Shown: positions 17,917-26,829, numbered from the stretch's first letter. The stretch: 64,000 bases of DNA from an uncultured Bacteroidales bacterium (GCA_902772585.1 CACYBB010000013.1:1-64000), one strand, 5' to 3'. The notes: generated by a model from the letters alone, not told the origin. Numbers and translations: made by a program.

Positions 17917-18479
17917 ACTACAAGATTATTCTGGCCAGCAATTCGCCACGCCGCAAGGAACTGTTGGCTGGCTTGGACATTGACTTTGAGGTGCGTGTCC
18001 TGCAAGGCATAGACGAGAGTTATCCTGCCGACCTGCCCACGCGCCAGATTGCGGAGTTTATCTCCCAGAAGAAGGCTGCGGCTTATCGTGAGACGATGGC
18101 TGCCGACGAACTGGTCATCACTGCCGACACCATTGTCGTGCTGGGTAACGAGGTGATGGGCAAGCCCAAGGATGAGGCTGATGCCTGTCGTATGCTCCAC
18201 GAACTCAGTGGCAATACCCATCAGGTCATCACTGGCGTGACGCTCTCCACCCTTGAGCGCCAGCAGTCGTTCTCCGTACTTACCGACGTCACCTTCAAGA
18301 CGCTCTCCGACGACGAGATTCACTATTACGTCACCCATTACCGTCCTTTCGACAAAGCCGGCTCCTATGGCATTCAGGAGTGGATAGGCTATGTGGGTGT
18401 CACCCAACTCAATGGCAGTTACTTCAATGTCATGGGTCTTCCCGTCCAGCGCATCTACGAAGCTCTTCGTACGTTTTAA
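17910..18479 (+). CDS. maf: Maf-like nucleoside triphosphate pyrophosphatase
   Basis: The 189-residue Maf/YhdE family protein hydrolyses non-canonical or modified nucleoside triphosphates. It has the N-terminal phosphate-binding motif [16 protein letters not shown], the [17 protein letters not shown] catalytic region and [13 protein letters not shown] near the end. It is the last gene of the nitroreductase/DUF2520/KdsC operon, and a T-rich tail with a hairpin follows the stop. Confidence 0.93.
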   Translation: MVNYKIILASNSPRRKELLAGLDIDFEVRVLQGIDESYPADLPTRQIAEFISQKKAAAYRETMAADELVITADTIVVLGNEVMGKPKDEADACRMLHELSGNTHQVITGVTLSTLERQQSFSVLTDVTFKTLSDDEIHYYVTHYRPFDKAGSYGIQEWIGYVGVTQLNGSYFNVMGLPVQRIYEALRTF

Positions 18480-18483
18480 TTTG

Positions 18484-18511
18484 AATTGTCTCCACAATTG
18501 TAAAGTTTTTT
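18484..18511 (+). terminator. Terminator after maf
   Basis: Aattgt and acaatt form a 6-bp stem around ctcc (18484-18499), followed after gtaaag by a run of eight T. Confidence 0.55.
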
Positions 18512-18556
18512 TTAGTTAAACATAAGTTTTTGTTTTGAGTCTTCACTGGTACCTTG

Positions 18557-18600
18557 TTTAGACCCCCTGTTTCTCCCTAATTTCGGGGGACAAGGGAGAT
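18557..18600. repeat. REP-like palindromic element between maf and trmH
   Basis: It contains nested inverted repeats: ccccc/ggggg (18563-18567 and 18585-18589) and tctccct/agggaga (18572-18578 and 18593-18599). It shares the frame gtt-agaccc...tccctaa-tt-gggggaca with the element inside trmH at 19191-19224. Confidence 0.65.
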
Positions 18601-18602
18601 AA

Positions 18603-18690
18603 GCCTTTTCTCTATCAGAGATGTGCCTTCTCACTCATCGTGATGTGCCTTTTCTCTTTCAACGATTGGCCTTCTCGTTGTCAGCGTTCT
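18603..18690. repeat. 22-bp period intergenic tandem repeat
   Basis: The block gccttNtctc recurs at 18603, 18625, 18647 and 18669, a constant 22-bp step over four units. The first two units carry small palindromes with different but matched arms (tctc/gaga, then tcac/gtga). A 22-bp period is not compatible with coding. Confidence 0.75.
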
Positions 18691-18722
18691 GGCGTGTCTC
18701 TCTCGAATCACAAACCAAAGTT

Positions 18723-19472
18723 TTATCGACGACGGAACTCGGCGCAGGTGATGGCGGTAGCGATGGCGACGTTAAGGCTTTCGGCAGTCTCGCCAGAGGT
18801 GTTGTAGTTGGGAATGAGTAGTTTGTGGGTGACGAGCTGGCGAATGGCAGGAGAGATGCCGTTGCCCTCGTTGCCCATAACGATGATGCCCTCGGGGGAG
18901 AGTTGTTGCTCATAGATGTTCTGGCCGTCGAGTAGGGTGCCGTAGATGGGGCAATGGGCGGACTTGATGAGCGCTTCAAGGTCGGTATATATAATATGTA
19001 CGTGCGCGAGAGAGCCCATCGTGGCCTGCACAACCTTGGGATTATAGCAGTCGGCAGTATCTTCAGAACAATAGATGGTCTGGATGCCAAACCAGTCGGC
19101 TATGCGGATGATGGTGCCCAAATTGCCTGGGTCTTGAACGCCATCGAGGGCGAGGGAGAGGCCGTTTAAGTCAGATGAAGAAAAACCGTTGTTCAGACCC
19201 TTGTCGTCCCCTAACTTAGGGGACAGATTGATCTCGAAAACAGCCAAAACCTCTTGTGGATGCTGCAAAAAACTGAGTTTGCGTAACTCATCGTCTGTGA
19301 CGAGTTGGGCGTTGGGGCGTTCAGTGGTAGAGAAAATGGTGTGGGCACGATAGCCAGCGCGTTGAAGGTCGCCAACAACCTTGGGACCTTCGGCAACGAA
19401 AAGGCCTTCTTTCTTGCGATTTTTCTTCAATTCCAGCGAGTGAACCCACTTAATTTGGTTCTTTGTCAACAT
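18723..19472 (-). CDS. TrmH/SpoU-family 23S rRNA (2'-O) methyltransferase
   Basis: This 249-residue SPOUT enzyme probably methylates a ribose in rRNA (RlmB/TrmH class). The start MLTKNQIKWVHSLELKKNRK and the substrate-binding N-domain are followed by the knotted SAM-binding domain: LALDGVQDPGNLGTIIRIADW, then GIIVMGNEGNGISPAI, then NVAIATAI. Between the two domains the linker SPKLGDDKGLNN is coded by a palindromic element (19191-19224) and looks like an in-frame insertion. Promoter and start are consistent with a divergent arrangement with tamL. Confidence 0.9.
   Translation of the reverse strand: MLTKNQIKWVHSLELKKNRKKEGLFVAEGPKVVGDLQRAGYRAHTIFSTTERPNAQLVTDDELRKLSFLQHPQEVLAVFEINLSPKLGDDKGLNNGFSSSDLNGLSLALDGVQDPGNLGTIIRIADWFGIQTIYCSEDTADCYNPKVVQATMGSLAHVHIIYTDLEALIKSAHCPIYGTLLDGQNIYEQQLSPEGIIVMGNEGNGISPAIRQLVTHKLLIPNYNTSGETAESLNVAIATAITCAEFRRR
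19191..19224. repeat. REP-like palindrome inserted inside trmH
   Basis: Gtcccctaa and ttaggggac (19206-19214 and 19216-19224) form a perfect 9-bp inverted repeat around one base. Upstream gttcagaccc matches the start of the intergenic element at 18557-18600. It is read in frame as part of the interdomain linker. Confidence 0.7.
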
Positions 19473-19491
19473 TTTCTTCCGATTTTTGTCG

Positions 19492-19499
19492 CAAAGATA
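19492..19499 (-). promoter_or_regulatory. -7 box of trmH
   Basis: The minus strand reads TATCTTTG, 20 bp upstream of the ATG at 19472. Confidence 0.75.
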
Positions 19500-19511
19500 C
19501 GAAATTATTCG

Positions 19512-19519
19512 TAATTTTG
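19512..19519 (+). promoter_or_regulatory. -7 box of tamL
   Basis: TAATTTTG is followed by CAGCATA and the ATG at 19527, so the leader can only be a few bases. Confidence 0.75.
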
Positions 19520-19526
19520 CAGCATA

Positions 19527-21737
19527 ATGCGAGAGAAAATCATCTTTTATGTGCTTTTGGCACTCTTGATTACCAGTTGCGCAGAGACGAAATACGTCCC
19601 TGATGGGGAGTATTTGCTAGACAGGGCCGACCTGCGTTGCGACGAGCCAGCACGCTATATCAGTCTGACGGATATGCGTTCCTTTATCCGCCAACAGGGT
19701 AATTCCAGATGGTTCTCTACCGCTAAGTTGCCCTTGAAAACCTATTCGTTGTCGGGTCGAGATTCCACGAAGTGGATTAACCGCATGCTGCGCAGTATGG
19801 GTGAAGAACCTGAACTCTATGACTCCGTACAGTCGCTGCTGTCGCTACAGGCCCTGACGGCACAGATGCAGAATCTGGGCTATCTGCGTGCTTCTGCCGA
19901 CGTGCAAGTCCAGAAGAAAGGCAAGAAAGTGCGCACACTCTATACCCTGCATCCAGGCATTCCGTACTATCTGCGTAATGTGAGCTATGACATTCAGGAT
20001 ACGGCCATTGCCCGACTGCTGGACGAGATACCCTCCGAGAAGCGCGTGTTGCAGAAGGGTATGGTGTTCAATGCCGACAATCTGGATAGCGAGCGCTCGC
20101 GGATTACACAGTATCTTGTCAATCGCGGATACTACCGTTTCAACAAGGACTTTATGACCTATCGGGCTGACTCTATTGAGGGTTCTAACCAGATAGACCT
20201 TACGCTGGTGTTGCACCCCTTCCTGGACAATGCGAAACAAGCCCGTCCGCACCAGGTTTATACGATTGGTCGCATCAACTACCTCAGTGGCGACCCTAAC
20301 GACCCCGTTATCCCCCTGCGCAGGAAGGTGTTGGAGCGCAATACATTCCTCACCGAGGGCGACATCTATTCGGCTCGTGACCTGCGTAACACCTACAACC
20401 ACTTCGGACGTCTGGGTATTGTCCGTTATACCAACATCTCTTTCCAGGAGGATGAGGACGAGCCCGTGCTCGACTGCGACATCAACCTTAGCATGAACAA
20501 GTCGTCGACCATCTCGTTCCAGCCGGAAGGTACCAATACCTCTGGTGACCTTGGTGCGGCGTTTACCGTTACCTTCCAGAACCGTAACCTTTTCCGCGGG
20601 TCGGAGACGTTCTCGATAGACCTGCGTGGTGCCTACGAAGCCATTAAAGGATTGGAAGGCTATGGTGGTGGTAACTTCATAGAATACAGCGTAGGCTCCA
20701 GACTGACCTTTCCACGATTCATTGCGCCTTTCCTCGCCAGCAGTTTCCGTCGTCGCATCAATGCTACCTCTGAGTTGGCTGCTAACTGGGATATGCAGAA
20801 CCGTCCGGAGTTCCATCGTCGTGTGTTCTCCGTGGGATGGCGATACAAGTGGAACGACCAAGGACACCACGACCGCTATACGGTGGACCTGTTGGACTTG
20901 AACTATATCTACATGCCGTGGATTAGTCCAACCTTCAAGAGTGAGTATCTGGATAATAAAACGTCGCGCAACTCCATTCTGCGCTACAACTACGAGAACA
21001 TCTTCATCATGAAGTTCGGTTTGGGTTATTCGTATAACAACAACCGATGGGCCATCAAGGCTAATGTGGAGACTGCGGGTAATGTGCTGAACTGGATGGC
21101 GCGTAGCCTGCATTTCCATACGAATACCGAAGGACAATACACTTTCCTGGATATTGCCTATGCACAATATGCCCGAGGAACGTTTGACTTTACACGCAAT
21201 ATCAACCTCAGTTTCAACAACCAGTTGGTATTCCACGTCGGTTTCGGTATAGCCTATCCTTATGGCAACAGTACCATTCTGCCTTTCGAGAAACGCTTCT
21301 TCTCAGGAGGTGCCAACAGTGTAAGAGGATGGAGCGTCCGCTCGCTGGGACCAGGTAAGTTTGTGGGAGAAGACGGACGTATCGACTTCATTAACCAAAC
21401 GGGTGATATGAAGCTCGACCTGAATATGGAGTATCGTGCCAAGTTGTTCTGGAAATTCAGTGGTGCGCTGTTTATCGACGCAGGTAACATCTGGACACTA
21501 CGCGACTATGAAGACCAGCCCGGTGGACAGTTCCAGTTCTCGGAGTTTCTCTCACAGCTGGCTGCCAGCTACGGCTTGGGCATTCGTCTGAACTTCGACT
21601 TCTTCTTGGTGCGTTTCGATATGGGTATGAAAGCGGTTAATCCTGCATACGATGACCATATTGGTCACTTCCCGCTACTCCATCCGAAACTTAGTCGTGA
21701 CTTTGCTTTTCACTTTGCGGTAGGCTTGCCATTCTAA
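19527..21737 (+). CDS. tamL: TamL-type BamA/TamA-family outer-membrane lipoprotein
   Basis: The 736-residue protein begins MREKIIFYVLLALLITSCAE, a lipoprotein signal with Cys at about residue 18. Lipidation is the feature separating TamL from ordinary TamA. POTRA-like modules follow (for example GMVFNADNLDSERSRITQYL), then a 16-strand Omp85-type barrel with the RFFSGGANSVRGWSVRSLGPG loop motif (family RGF/RGY-type signature) and a C-terminal FHFAVGLPF beta signal. It should work with TamB, whose gene end lies at the right edge of the window. Its 3' end overlaps the convergent lipoprotein gene by 47 bp. Confidence 0.92.
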   Translation: MREKIIFYVLLALLITSCAETKYVPDGEYLLDRADLRCDEPARYISLTDMRSFIRQQGNSRWFSTAKLPLKTYSLSGRDSTKWINRMLRSMGEEPELYDSVQSLLSLQALTAQMQNLGYLRASADVQVQKKGKKVRTLYTLHPGIPYYLRNVSYDIQDTAIARLLDEIPSEKRVLQKGMVFNADNLDSERSRITQYLVNRGYYRFNKDFMTYRADSIEGSNQIDLTLVLHPFLDNAKQARPHQVYTIGRINYLSGDPNDPVIPLRRKVLERNTFLTEGDIYSARDLRNTYNHFGRLGIVRYTNISFQEDEDEPVLDCDINLSMNKSSTISFQPEGTNTSGDLGAAFTVTFQNRNLFRGSETFSIDLRGAYEAIKGLEGYGGGNFIEYSVGSRLTFPRFIAPFLASSFRRRINATSELAANWDMQNRPEFHRRVFSVGWRYKWNDQGHHDRYTVDLLDLNYIYMPWISPTFKSEYLDNKTSRNSILRYNYENIFIMKFGLGYSYNNNRWAIKANVETAGNVLNWMARSLHFHTNTEGQYTFLDIAYAQYARGTFDFTRNINLSFNNQLVFHVGFGIAYPYGNSTILPFEKRFFSGGANSVRGWSVRSLGPGKFVGEDGRIDFINQTGDMKLDLNMEYRAKLFWKFSGALFIDAGNIWTLRDYEDQPGGQFQFSEFLSQLAASYGLGIRLNFDFFLVRFDMGMKAVNPAYDDHIGHFPLLHPKLSRDFAFHFAVGLPF

Positions 21738-22134
21738 CCAACCAACTGCCGTTGCGCTTGACAACGGTAGTGTGGAACACGGCCTTGTCTATTTGTGAGG
21801 GTTCTTCGCCTGCAACGGTGGGTTTCACGCTGTTGCATACCACCAACTCGACCACGCGCAAGGTGTCGTTAGCCTCAGGGAAGAAGTCGGTGGCTTCCAC
21901 CTGGGCAGCATGATGCTTCAGCAAATCAAGGTCTTGTTGGGTGGTGTTGGAGGCAGCAAACTGCAACCAGCGACGGCTCTCAGGAGTACACAATGCCTCA
22001 GCCGCGTGATAGTCGCAGTTGAAAAAGGCCTCGCCCCATTGAACAGCTGTTGAGGTGCCCTCGTTGTCGTCATTCTGTATCATGTCGCAGGCGGCCAGCA
22101 ATAATGATAGCGCCAATACTAAGGTTTTCTTCAT
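21691..22134 (-). CDS. Small lipoprotein, NTF2/DUF4878-like
   Basis: The 147-residue protein starts MKKTLVLALSLLLAACDM with a lipobox (Cys16). The mature part (VQWGEAFFNCDYHAAEALCT, then VVKRNGSWLVRM) has the feel of the small NTF2-like or DUF4878 lipoproteins in which a short helix pair packs on a sheet. No catalytic residues are recognisable. Its 3' end lies inside tamL on the opposite strand, and the overlap codes the ASLPQSEKQSHD tail. Confidence 0.7.
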   Translation of the reverse strand: MKKTLVLALSLLLAACDMIQNDDNEGTSTAVQWGEAFFNCDYHAAEALCTPESRRWLQFAASNTTQQDLDLLKHHAAQVEATDFFPEANDTLRVVELVVCNSVKPTVAGEEPSQIDKAVFHTTVVKRNGSWLVRMASLPQSEKQSHD

Positions 22135-22156
22135 TGTTTACGGTCTATTTTTCCTG

Positions 22157-22164
22157 CAAAGATA
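22157..22164 (-). promoter_or_regulatory. -7 box of the small lipoprotein gene
   Basis: The minus strand reads TATCTTTG followed by CAGG, 23 bp upstream of the ATG at 22134. Confidence 0.7.
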
Positions 22165-22206
22165 AAAAAAAATAGTTATTCTGCATAATCATTGGCAATT
22201 ATTTTG

Positions 22207-22214
22207 TAATTTTG
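22207..22214 (+). promoter_or_regulatory. -7 box of the MBL-fold gene
   Basis: TAATTTTG lies 20 bp upstream of the ATG at 22235. Confidence 0.7.
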
Positions 22215-22234
22215 CAGTCAAATTGTAAAAAATC

Positions 22235-23038
22235 ATGCTGAAGTTTATCTCTTTCGGTAGTGGAAGCAGCGGAAACTGCTACCTGTTGGCAACTAAGACC
22301 GACACACTGCTCATAGACATAGGAGTGGGGTTGAGGGGCCTGAAGAAAGCCTGTCGTGACTATGGCGTCAGTCTTTCCAGCGTGCATCATGTGCTCATCA
22401 CGCACGATCATGCTGACCATATCAAGTCGGTGGGAGCCTTCAGCAACGAATACAATGTTCCTATCTATGCTACGCAGGAGGTACATGATGGCATTAACCG
22501 TAACTACTGTGTGGTGAAGAAGGTGCCTGCTGAGTTGGTGGGATTGGTGAAGAAAGGTGAAACCATTCAGTTAGGCGACTTCACGGTAACGCCTTTTGCT
22601 GTGCCTCATGACAGTGCCGACAATGTGGGCTACTTTATCGAGGCTGAGGGTACAAACTTCTGTCTGATAACGGATGCGGGCGCTGTGACCGATGAGATGA
22701 AGACGTATATCAACAAGGCACATCACCTGGTCATTGAAGCCAATCACGACATTGAGATGGTGCAGAACGGTCCTTATCCGCAGTTCCTGAAAGACCGCAT
22801 CCTCTCTGGTACAGGTCATATGAATAATCACGACTGTGGTATCGCTATTATTGAGAATATGTCGGAGCAGTTGAAGAATGTGTGGCTCTGTCATCTCAGC
22901 GAAGAGAACAACCATCCCGAACTGGCACGTAAGACGGTGGAGAGCATCTTGCGTGACTATGGTGTGATTGCTGGCGTGGATGTTCGCTTGGAGATTCTCA
23001 AGCGTACAACGCCCACAGGTCCCTTCGAATTGGATTAG
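22235..23038 (+). CDS. MBL-fold metallohydrolase (YycJ/WalJ-like)
   Basis: The 267-residue protein starts MLKFISFGSGSSGNCYLLAT, typical of the YycJ/WalJ nuclease-like branch of the metallo-beta-lactamase fold. The metal motif HDHADH is at residues 57-62, and further ligands are in VPHDSADNVGY, ITDAGAV and GTGHMNNHDCG. Members are proposed 5'-exonucleases or phosphodiesterases involved in DNA repair or cell-wall signalling; no WalKR neighbours are seen here. The stop overlaps the convergent permease by 4 bp. Confidence 0.88.
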   Translation: MLKFISFGSGSSGNCYLLATKTDTLLIDIGVGLRGLKKACRDYGVSLSSVHHVLITHDHADHIKSVGAFSNEYNVPIYATQEVHDGINRNYCVVKKVPAELVGLVKKGETIQLGDFTVTPFAVPHDSADNVGYFIEAEGTNFCLITDAGAVTDEMKTYINKAHHLVIEANHDIEMVQNGPYPQFLKDRILSGTGHMNNHDCGIAIIENMSEQLKNVWLCHLSEENNHPELARKTVESILRDYGVIAGVDVRLEILKRTTPTGPFELD

Positions 23039-24282
23039 TCAAACTGCATGGCCTTGACGGGCTGAATGTGCGATACCAGATAACTGGGCGCTATCAGCAC
23101 GAAGACGGAGATAAGCAGCGTAGCAACATTGAGAATGATGATGATGGGAATATTGAGTTCCATCGGTGCCGTATCAACATAATAGCTGGTGGGGTCGAGA
23201 TGGATGAAGCCTGTCTGCTGTTGCAGCACCACCAAACCAATACCAATCACGTCGCCCAACAATAGTCCCTGACTGATAATATAAGCAGAAAACCACAGGA
23301 ATGTGTGGCGCACCGTACTGTTGCGTGCTCCCAAGGCTTTCAGGATGCCTATCATCTGGGTGCGTTCCAGGATGATGATGAGCAGTCCGCTAATCATGGT
23401 AAAGCCTGCCACGCAAACCATTAGCGCCAGAATAATCCATACGTTGATATCGAGCAGGGACAGCCACGAGAATATCTGTGGGTAAGCCTCGAAGATGGTT
23501 TGCGAGGCGAGTGTCTCACCATAACGGTCGGTGTGATTCTTGATCAATTGGATGACCTGCATGTTGGTTTCGTCAATGTGCTCAAAGTCCTTGACCAATA
23601 TCTCTGCACCGCTACACTGGTCTTTCTCCCAGTCGTTCAAACGGCTGGTGGTGTGCAGGTCGGTAAGACAGAGCACATCGTCGAACTGCTTCATGTTGCT
23701 CTGGTAGATGGCGCTAATGGTAAAGCGTCGGGCACGTACATCGTCATAAGCAATGAAGTAAGCATAAACCTTGTCGCCAACATGCAACTGTAGCTTGTCG
23801 GCCATCTTGCGCGAGATGACAATCTTGTTGCTACTCTTTTGGCTGCTGAACGTGGGAAGGGTGCCTTCTTGCAGGTTCTGACGGATAAATGACAGGTCGT
23901 AGTCTTCACCAATACCCTTGAAGGCCACACCGAGGAAATCGCTGTCAGTCTTCAAGATGCCCTGCGTCATGGTGTAACACTCCACATGACGGATGTTGGG
24001 AATCTTCTTGAGTTTGCGCATCAGCGTGTCGCTGATGGCAATAGGTGCCGGTATGGCTGTCTGTTGGGTCACAAAATTGGTAATCTGTATGTGACTGCCA
24101 AAACCCATCACTTTGTTCTGGATGGTATGCTTGAACCCCAAGATGACACTCACCGTTATAATCATCACGGCAAGCCCTATCGCAACACCAACGGTAGCGA
24201 TACGAATAGCAGGACGACTCACCTCATGGCGGTCGCCCTCAGAGAAATAGATGCGGCGTGAAAGAAAAAACGGAAGATTCAT
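23035..24282 (-). CDS. LolC/LolE-like ABC transporter permease
   Basis: The 415-residue FtsX/MacB-superfamily permease has an N-terminal transmembrane helix (IRIATVGVAIGLAVMIITVSVILGF), a periplasmic domain (about residues 50-260) and three C-terminal helices (one around INVWIILALMVCVAGFTMIS). The motif ERTQMIGILKALGA before the second helix is characteristic. It probably moves lipoproteins from the inner membrane, but no ATPase gene is adjacent. It overlaps the upstream aminotransferase by 4 bp, so the two are co-transcribed. Confidence 0.85.
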   Translation of the reverse strand: MNLPFFLSRRIYFSEGDRHEVSRPAIRIATVGVAIGLAVMIITVSVILGFKHTIQNKVMGFGSHIQITNFVTQQTAIPAPIAISDTLMRKLKKIPNIRHVECYTMTQGILKTDSDFLGVAFKGIGEDYDLSFIRQNLQEGTLPTFSSQKSSNKIVISRKMADKLQLHVGDKVYAYFIAYDDVRARRFTISAIYQSNMKQFDDVLCLTDLHTTSRLNDWEKDQCSGAEILVKDFEHIDETNMQVIQLIKNHTDRYGETLASQTIFEAYPQIFSWLSLLDINVWIILALMVCVAGFTMISGLLIIILERTQMIGILKALGARNSTVRHTFLWFSAYIISQGLLLGDVIGIGLVVLQQQTGFIHLDPTSYYVDTAPMELNIPIIIILNVATLLISVFVLIAPSYLVSHIQPVKAMQFD

Positions 24283-25478
24283 TCCACTCTTCCAGGATAA
24301 GCCTCTAAAGCCTTCTGCAGTACGACAAGGGCACGCTCCAGGTCTTCTTTCTTCAGCACGTAGGCGATACGCACCTGATTGATGCCGGCACCTGGGGTGG
24401 TGTAGAAACCAGCAGCGGGAGCCATCATCACTGTCTCGCCCTCATATTCGAAGTCGGCCAAACACCAGCGACAGAACTTCTCTGCATCATCAACAGGCAA
24501 TTTGGCAACAGTATAGAAGGCACCCATGGGAATCGGCGAATAGACACCAGGAATACGGTTCAGTCCGTCGATGAGACACTTACGGCGTTCCACATACTCG
24601 TCATAAACATCACGGTAATACTCCTCAGGGGCATCGAGGGATGCCTCGGCAACAATCTGACCAATGAGGGGAGGAGAGAGGCGAGCCTGACAGAACTTCA
24701 TGACTGCCTTGCGAACCTCCTGATTCTTGGTAATCAAGGCACCAATGCGGATACCGCACTCTGAATAGCGCTTTGAGACGGAATCGATGAGGATAACGTT
24801 CTGCTCGATACCTTCCAAATGGCAGGCAGAGATATAGGGTGAACCCGTATAGATGTACTCGCGATATACTTCGTCGGAGAAGAGATAGAGGTCGTACTTC
24901 TTTACGAGGTCGCGTATCTGGTTCATCTCACGGCGGGTATAGAGATAACCCGTCGGGTTGTTGGGGTTGCAAATCATGATGGCACGGGTGCGGTCGTTGA
25001 TGAGTTCCTCGAACTTCTCTACCTTGGGCAGTGAGAAACCTTCATCAATCGTCGTGGCAATAGTGCGAATCTTGGCACCAGCAGAGATGGCGAAAGCCAT
25101 ATAGTTAGCGTAGGCAGGTTCTGGTACGATAATCTCGTCACCAGGATTCAGACACGACAGAAAGGCGAACAGTACCGCCTCGCTACCACCACTGGTGATG
25201 ATGATGTCGTCCGCCGTTACGTTGATGTTATACTTTGCGTAATAGCTGACTAACTTCTCGCGATAGCTGAGGTAGCCTTGCGAGGGTGAGTATTCAAGGA
25301 TGTCACGATCAATGGTTTTCAACGCGTCAAGACCCACCTGGGGCGTTGGCAGATCGGGCTGTCCAATGTTCAAATGATACACGCGTGTTCCACGTTTCTT
25401 GGCTGCGGCAGCCAAAGGTGCGAGTTTCCTGATAGGTGACTCTGGCATCTCCACTCCGCGTACTGATATTTCTGGCAT
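24279..25478 (-). CDS. Class I PLP-dependent aminotransferase (AspC-like)
   Basis: The 399-residue enzyme starts MPEISVRGVEMPESPIRKLA. A longer frame exists upstream, but it reads through the promoter, so 25478 is chosen. Fold type I marks are YHLNIGQPDLPTPQ, the PLP region NPNNPTGYLYT, SDEVYREY and the Schiff-base Lys in LIDSVSKRYSECGIRIG. The substrate-binding Arg near the end (NQVRIAYVL) fits amino-acid substrates with an alpha carboxylate. The exact substrate, aspartate, alanine or another, cannot be assigned. It leads the operon with the LolE-like permease. Confidence 0.9.
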   Translation of the reverse strand: MPEISVRGVEMPESPIRKLAPLAAAAKKRGTRVYHLNIGQPDLPTPQVGLDALKTIDRDILEYSPSQGYLSYREKLVSYYAKYNINVTADDIIITSGGSEAVLFAFLSCLNPGDEIIVPEPAYANYMAFAISAGAKIRTIATTIDEGFSLPKVEKFEELINDRTRAIMICNPNNPTGYLYTRREMNQIRDLVKKYDLYLFSDEVYREYIYTGSPYISACHLEGIEQNVILIDSVSKRYSECGIRIGALITKNQEVRKAVMKFCQARLSPPLIGQIVAEASLDAPEEYYRDVYDEYVERRKCLIDGLNRIPGVYSPIPMGAFYTVAKLPVDDAEKFCRWCLADFEYEGETVMMAPAAGFYTTPGAGINQVRIAYVLKKEDLERALVVLQKALEAYPGRVE

Positions 25479-25504
25479 GTTGTTTAATTTACGTAAATCG
25501 CTTG

Positions 25505-25512
25505 CAAAGGTA
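25505..25512 (-). promoter_or_regulatory. -7 box of the aminotransferase operon
   Basis: The minus strand reads TACCTTTG, 27 bp upstream of the chosen ATG at 25478. Confidence 0.75.
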
Positions 25513-25517
25513 CGAAA

Positions 25518-25545
25518 TAATTCATAATAAATAATGCATAATTCA
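25518..25545. repeat. 7-nt phased spacer repeat
   Basis: Heptads taattca, taataaa, taatgca and taattca lie between two divergent promoters. The words and location type match 16032-16066, more than 9 kb away. Confidence 0.8.
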
Positions 25546-25556
25546 TATTTTTTTTG

Positions 25557-25564
25557 TACTTTTG
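25557..25564 (+). promoter_or_regulatory. -7 box of the pseudokinase operon
   Basis: TACTTTTG lies 26 bp upstream of the ATG at 25590, and excludes the longer frame start at 25554. Confidence 0.75.
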
Positions 25565-25589
25565 TGCCCTGAAAAATAAATTTGTACGT

Positions 25590-26810
25590 ATGAACTACGA
25601 AGAAATGCTCGCTGCCAAAAACGATGGAAGACTGAATAAGACCCGTCTCTCTATCGGTGAATACTACCGTGTTCAGATTGATGGAAAATACCGTGCCGTG
25701 GTTGATGTCCGTCAGGAATTGAACAGTAGCATCGTCTTCTCTGGGGCTTTGAAAACAGAGTGTGAGCGCAATAAGGCGCTGGTAAACCGCCATCAGTTGC
25801 ACTATACGCCCGTGATGGATGAGAACGGGGAGGTACGGCAGTTGGAGGTCGAGGCGGGTGTCTTTCTCTCGATGGAGCAGTTGCTCAATGAGAGTCCTGC
25901 CATTGTTGCCGAAAAGGGCTTCGTTGACAATACGTTACAGGCTTTGGTAGATATCACCACCTATCTGCATAGTCAGGGTATCAAGCATGTATGCTACTCG
26001 CCAAAGAGTGTGCTGGTACGCAAGGGTGATCACGCCATCATGCTGCTCTCTCACGGCTCGTTCTACATGGCGATGGATGACCAGCGCTCCTTCTATGGTG
26101 ACGATGCTGTCTTCGTGGCTCCTGAGGTGTTGGATCATGGAACAATTGATGAGCGTTGTGATGTCTATTCTATCGGTAAGTTCATGGAGACTATCTTCCA
26201 GCGTGCCGATATGACGATGGAATACCGTAACGCCTTGAAGAAAGCTACCAGCGAGAAACCTGAAGATCGCTACGAGACCCCTCAAGCGCTATTGAAAGCT
26301 GTGCAGGCACGTCGTAGCATGATGCATTCGGCCCTGATGTTGCTGGCTGCCGTCGTCGTTGCCCTCATCATCTTTGGCATCTATGCTGAACTGGTACCTG
26401 AACCCGTAAATGTGGAGTATGTGAAGCCTGCCCCACGTCAGGCTACTGACGACCTGTTGGACGATGGCTTCAAGCCGGAAGACTTGGGCGTTGTCAGTGC
26501 TGACTCCCTGACTGAGGCGCAGCAAGAGAAGCAACGTGTCTATCAGGCTAAGGCTGAAGAGATTTTCCGTAAGAACTATGAGAAAGAGGCTGACCGCATT
26601 CTCTCTAAGATATATAATAAGGATTATATGAACTCGACGGAGAAGCAGTTTGCGGCACAGAGTCAGGCAACCATTGAGGAACTCATGAAGACTCAGCAGA
26701 AGATGGGAGCCGATGCCAGCCTTACGCCTGAACGTTCTCAACTCATTGCGAGTGAGATTATCGAGCGTCTTACTAATGAGAAAAAGAAACAGTTGAAGAA
26801 TAATAAGTAA
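25590..26810 (+). CDS. Membrane-anchored kinase-like protein, apparent pseudokinase
   Basis: The 406-residue protein has a Ser/Thr-kinase-like C lobe: YLHSQGIKHVCYSPKSVLV where active kinases read HRDLKPxNxL, LLSHGSF in place of DFG, then retained APEVL and CDVYSIGKFM, and a PEDRYETPQALLKAV end. The catalytic Asp and the metal-binding Asp are both missing, so phosphotransfer is unlikely. One transmembrane helix follows (about residues 248-268), and then a charged helical C-terminal tail outside the membrane. It leads an operon with DUF4494 and YggS genes. A sensory or scaffold role is inferred. Confidence 0.65.
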   Translation: MNYEEMLAAKNDGRLNKTRLSIGEYYRVQIDGKYRAVVDVRQELNSSIVFSGALKTECERNKALVNRHQLHYTPVMDENGEVRQLEVEAGVFLSMEQLLNESPAIVAEKGFVDNTLQALVDITTYLHSQGIKHVCYSPKSVLVRKGDHAIMLLSHGSFYMAMDDQRSFYGDDAVFVAPEVLDHGTIDERCDVYSIGKFMETIFQRADMTMEYRNALKKATSEKPEDRYETPQALLKAVQARRSMMHSALMLLAAVVVALIIFGIYAELVPEPVNVEYVKPAPRQATDDLLDDGFKPEDLGVVSADSLTEAQQEKQRVYQAKAEEIFRKNYEKEADRILSKIYNKDYMNSTEKQFAAQSQATIEELMKTQQKMGADASLTPERSQLIASEIIERLTNEKKKQLKNNK

Positions 26811-26829
26811 AGTATTAAGAATCAATAAA

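Noticed and set aside
19845..21236. 463-residue minus-strand frame inside tamL
   Set aside because: It is a shadow of the tamL reading frame with no family resemblance; TamL motifs and promoter support the plus strand.
24279..25802. 507-residue aminotransferase with a long N-terminal extension
   Set aside because: The extension crosses a consensus minus-strand promoter and a heptad repeat and overlaps the divergent pseudokinase gene; family homology starts at 25478.
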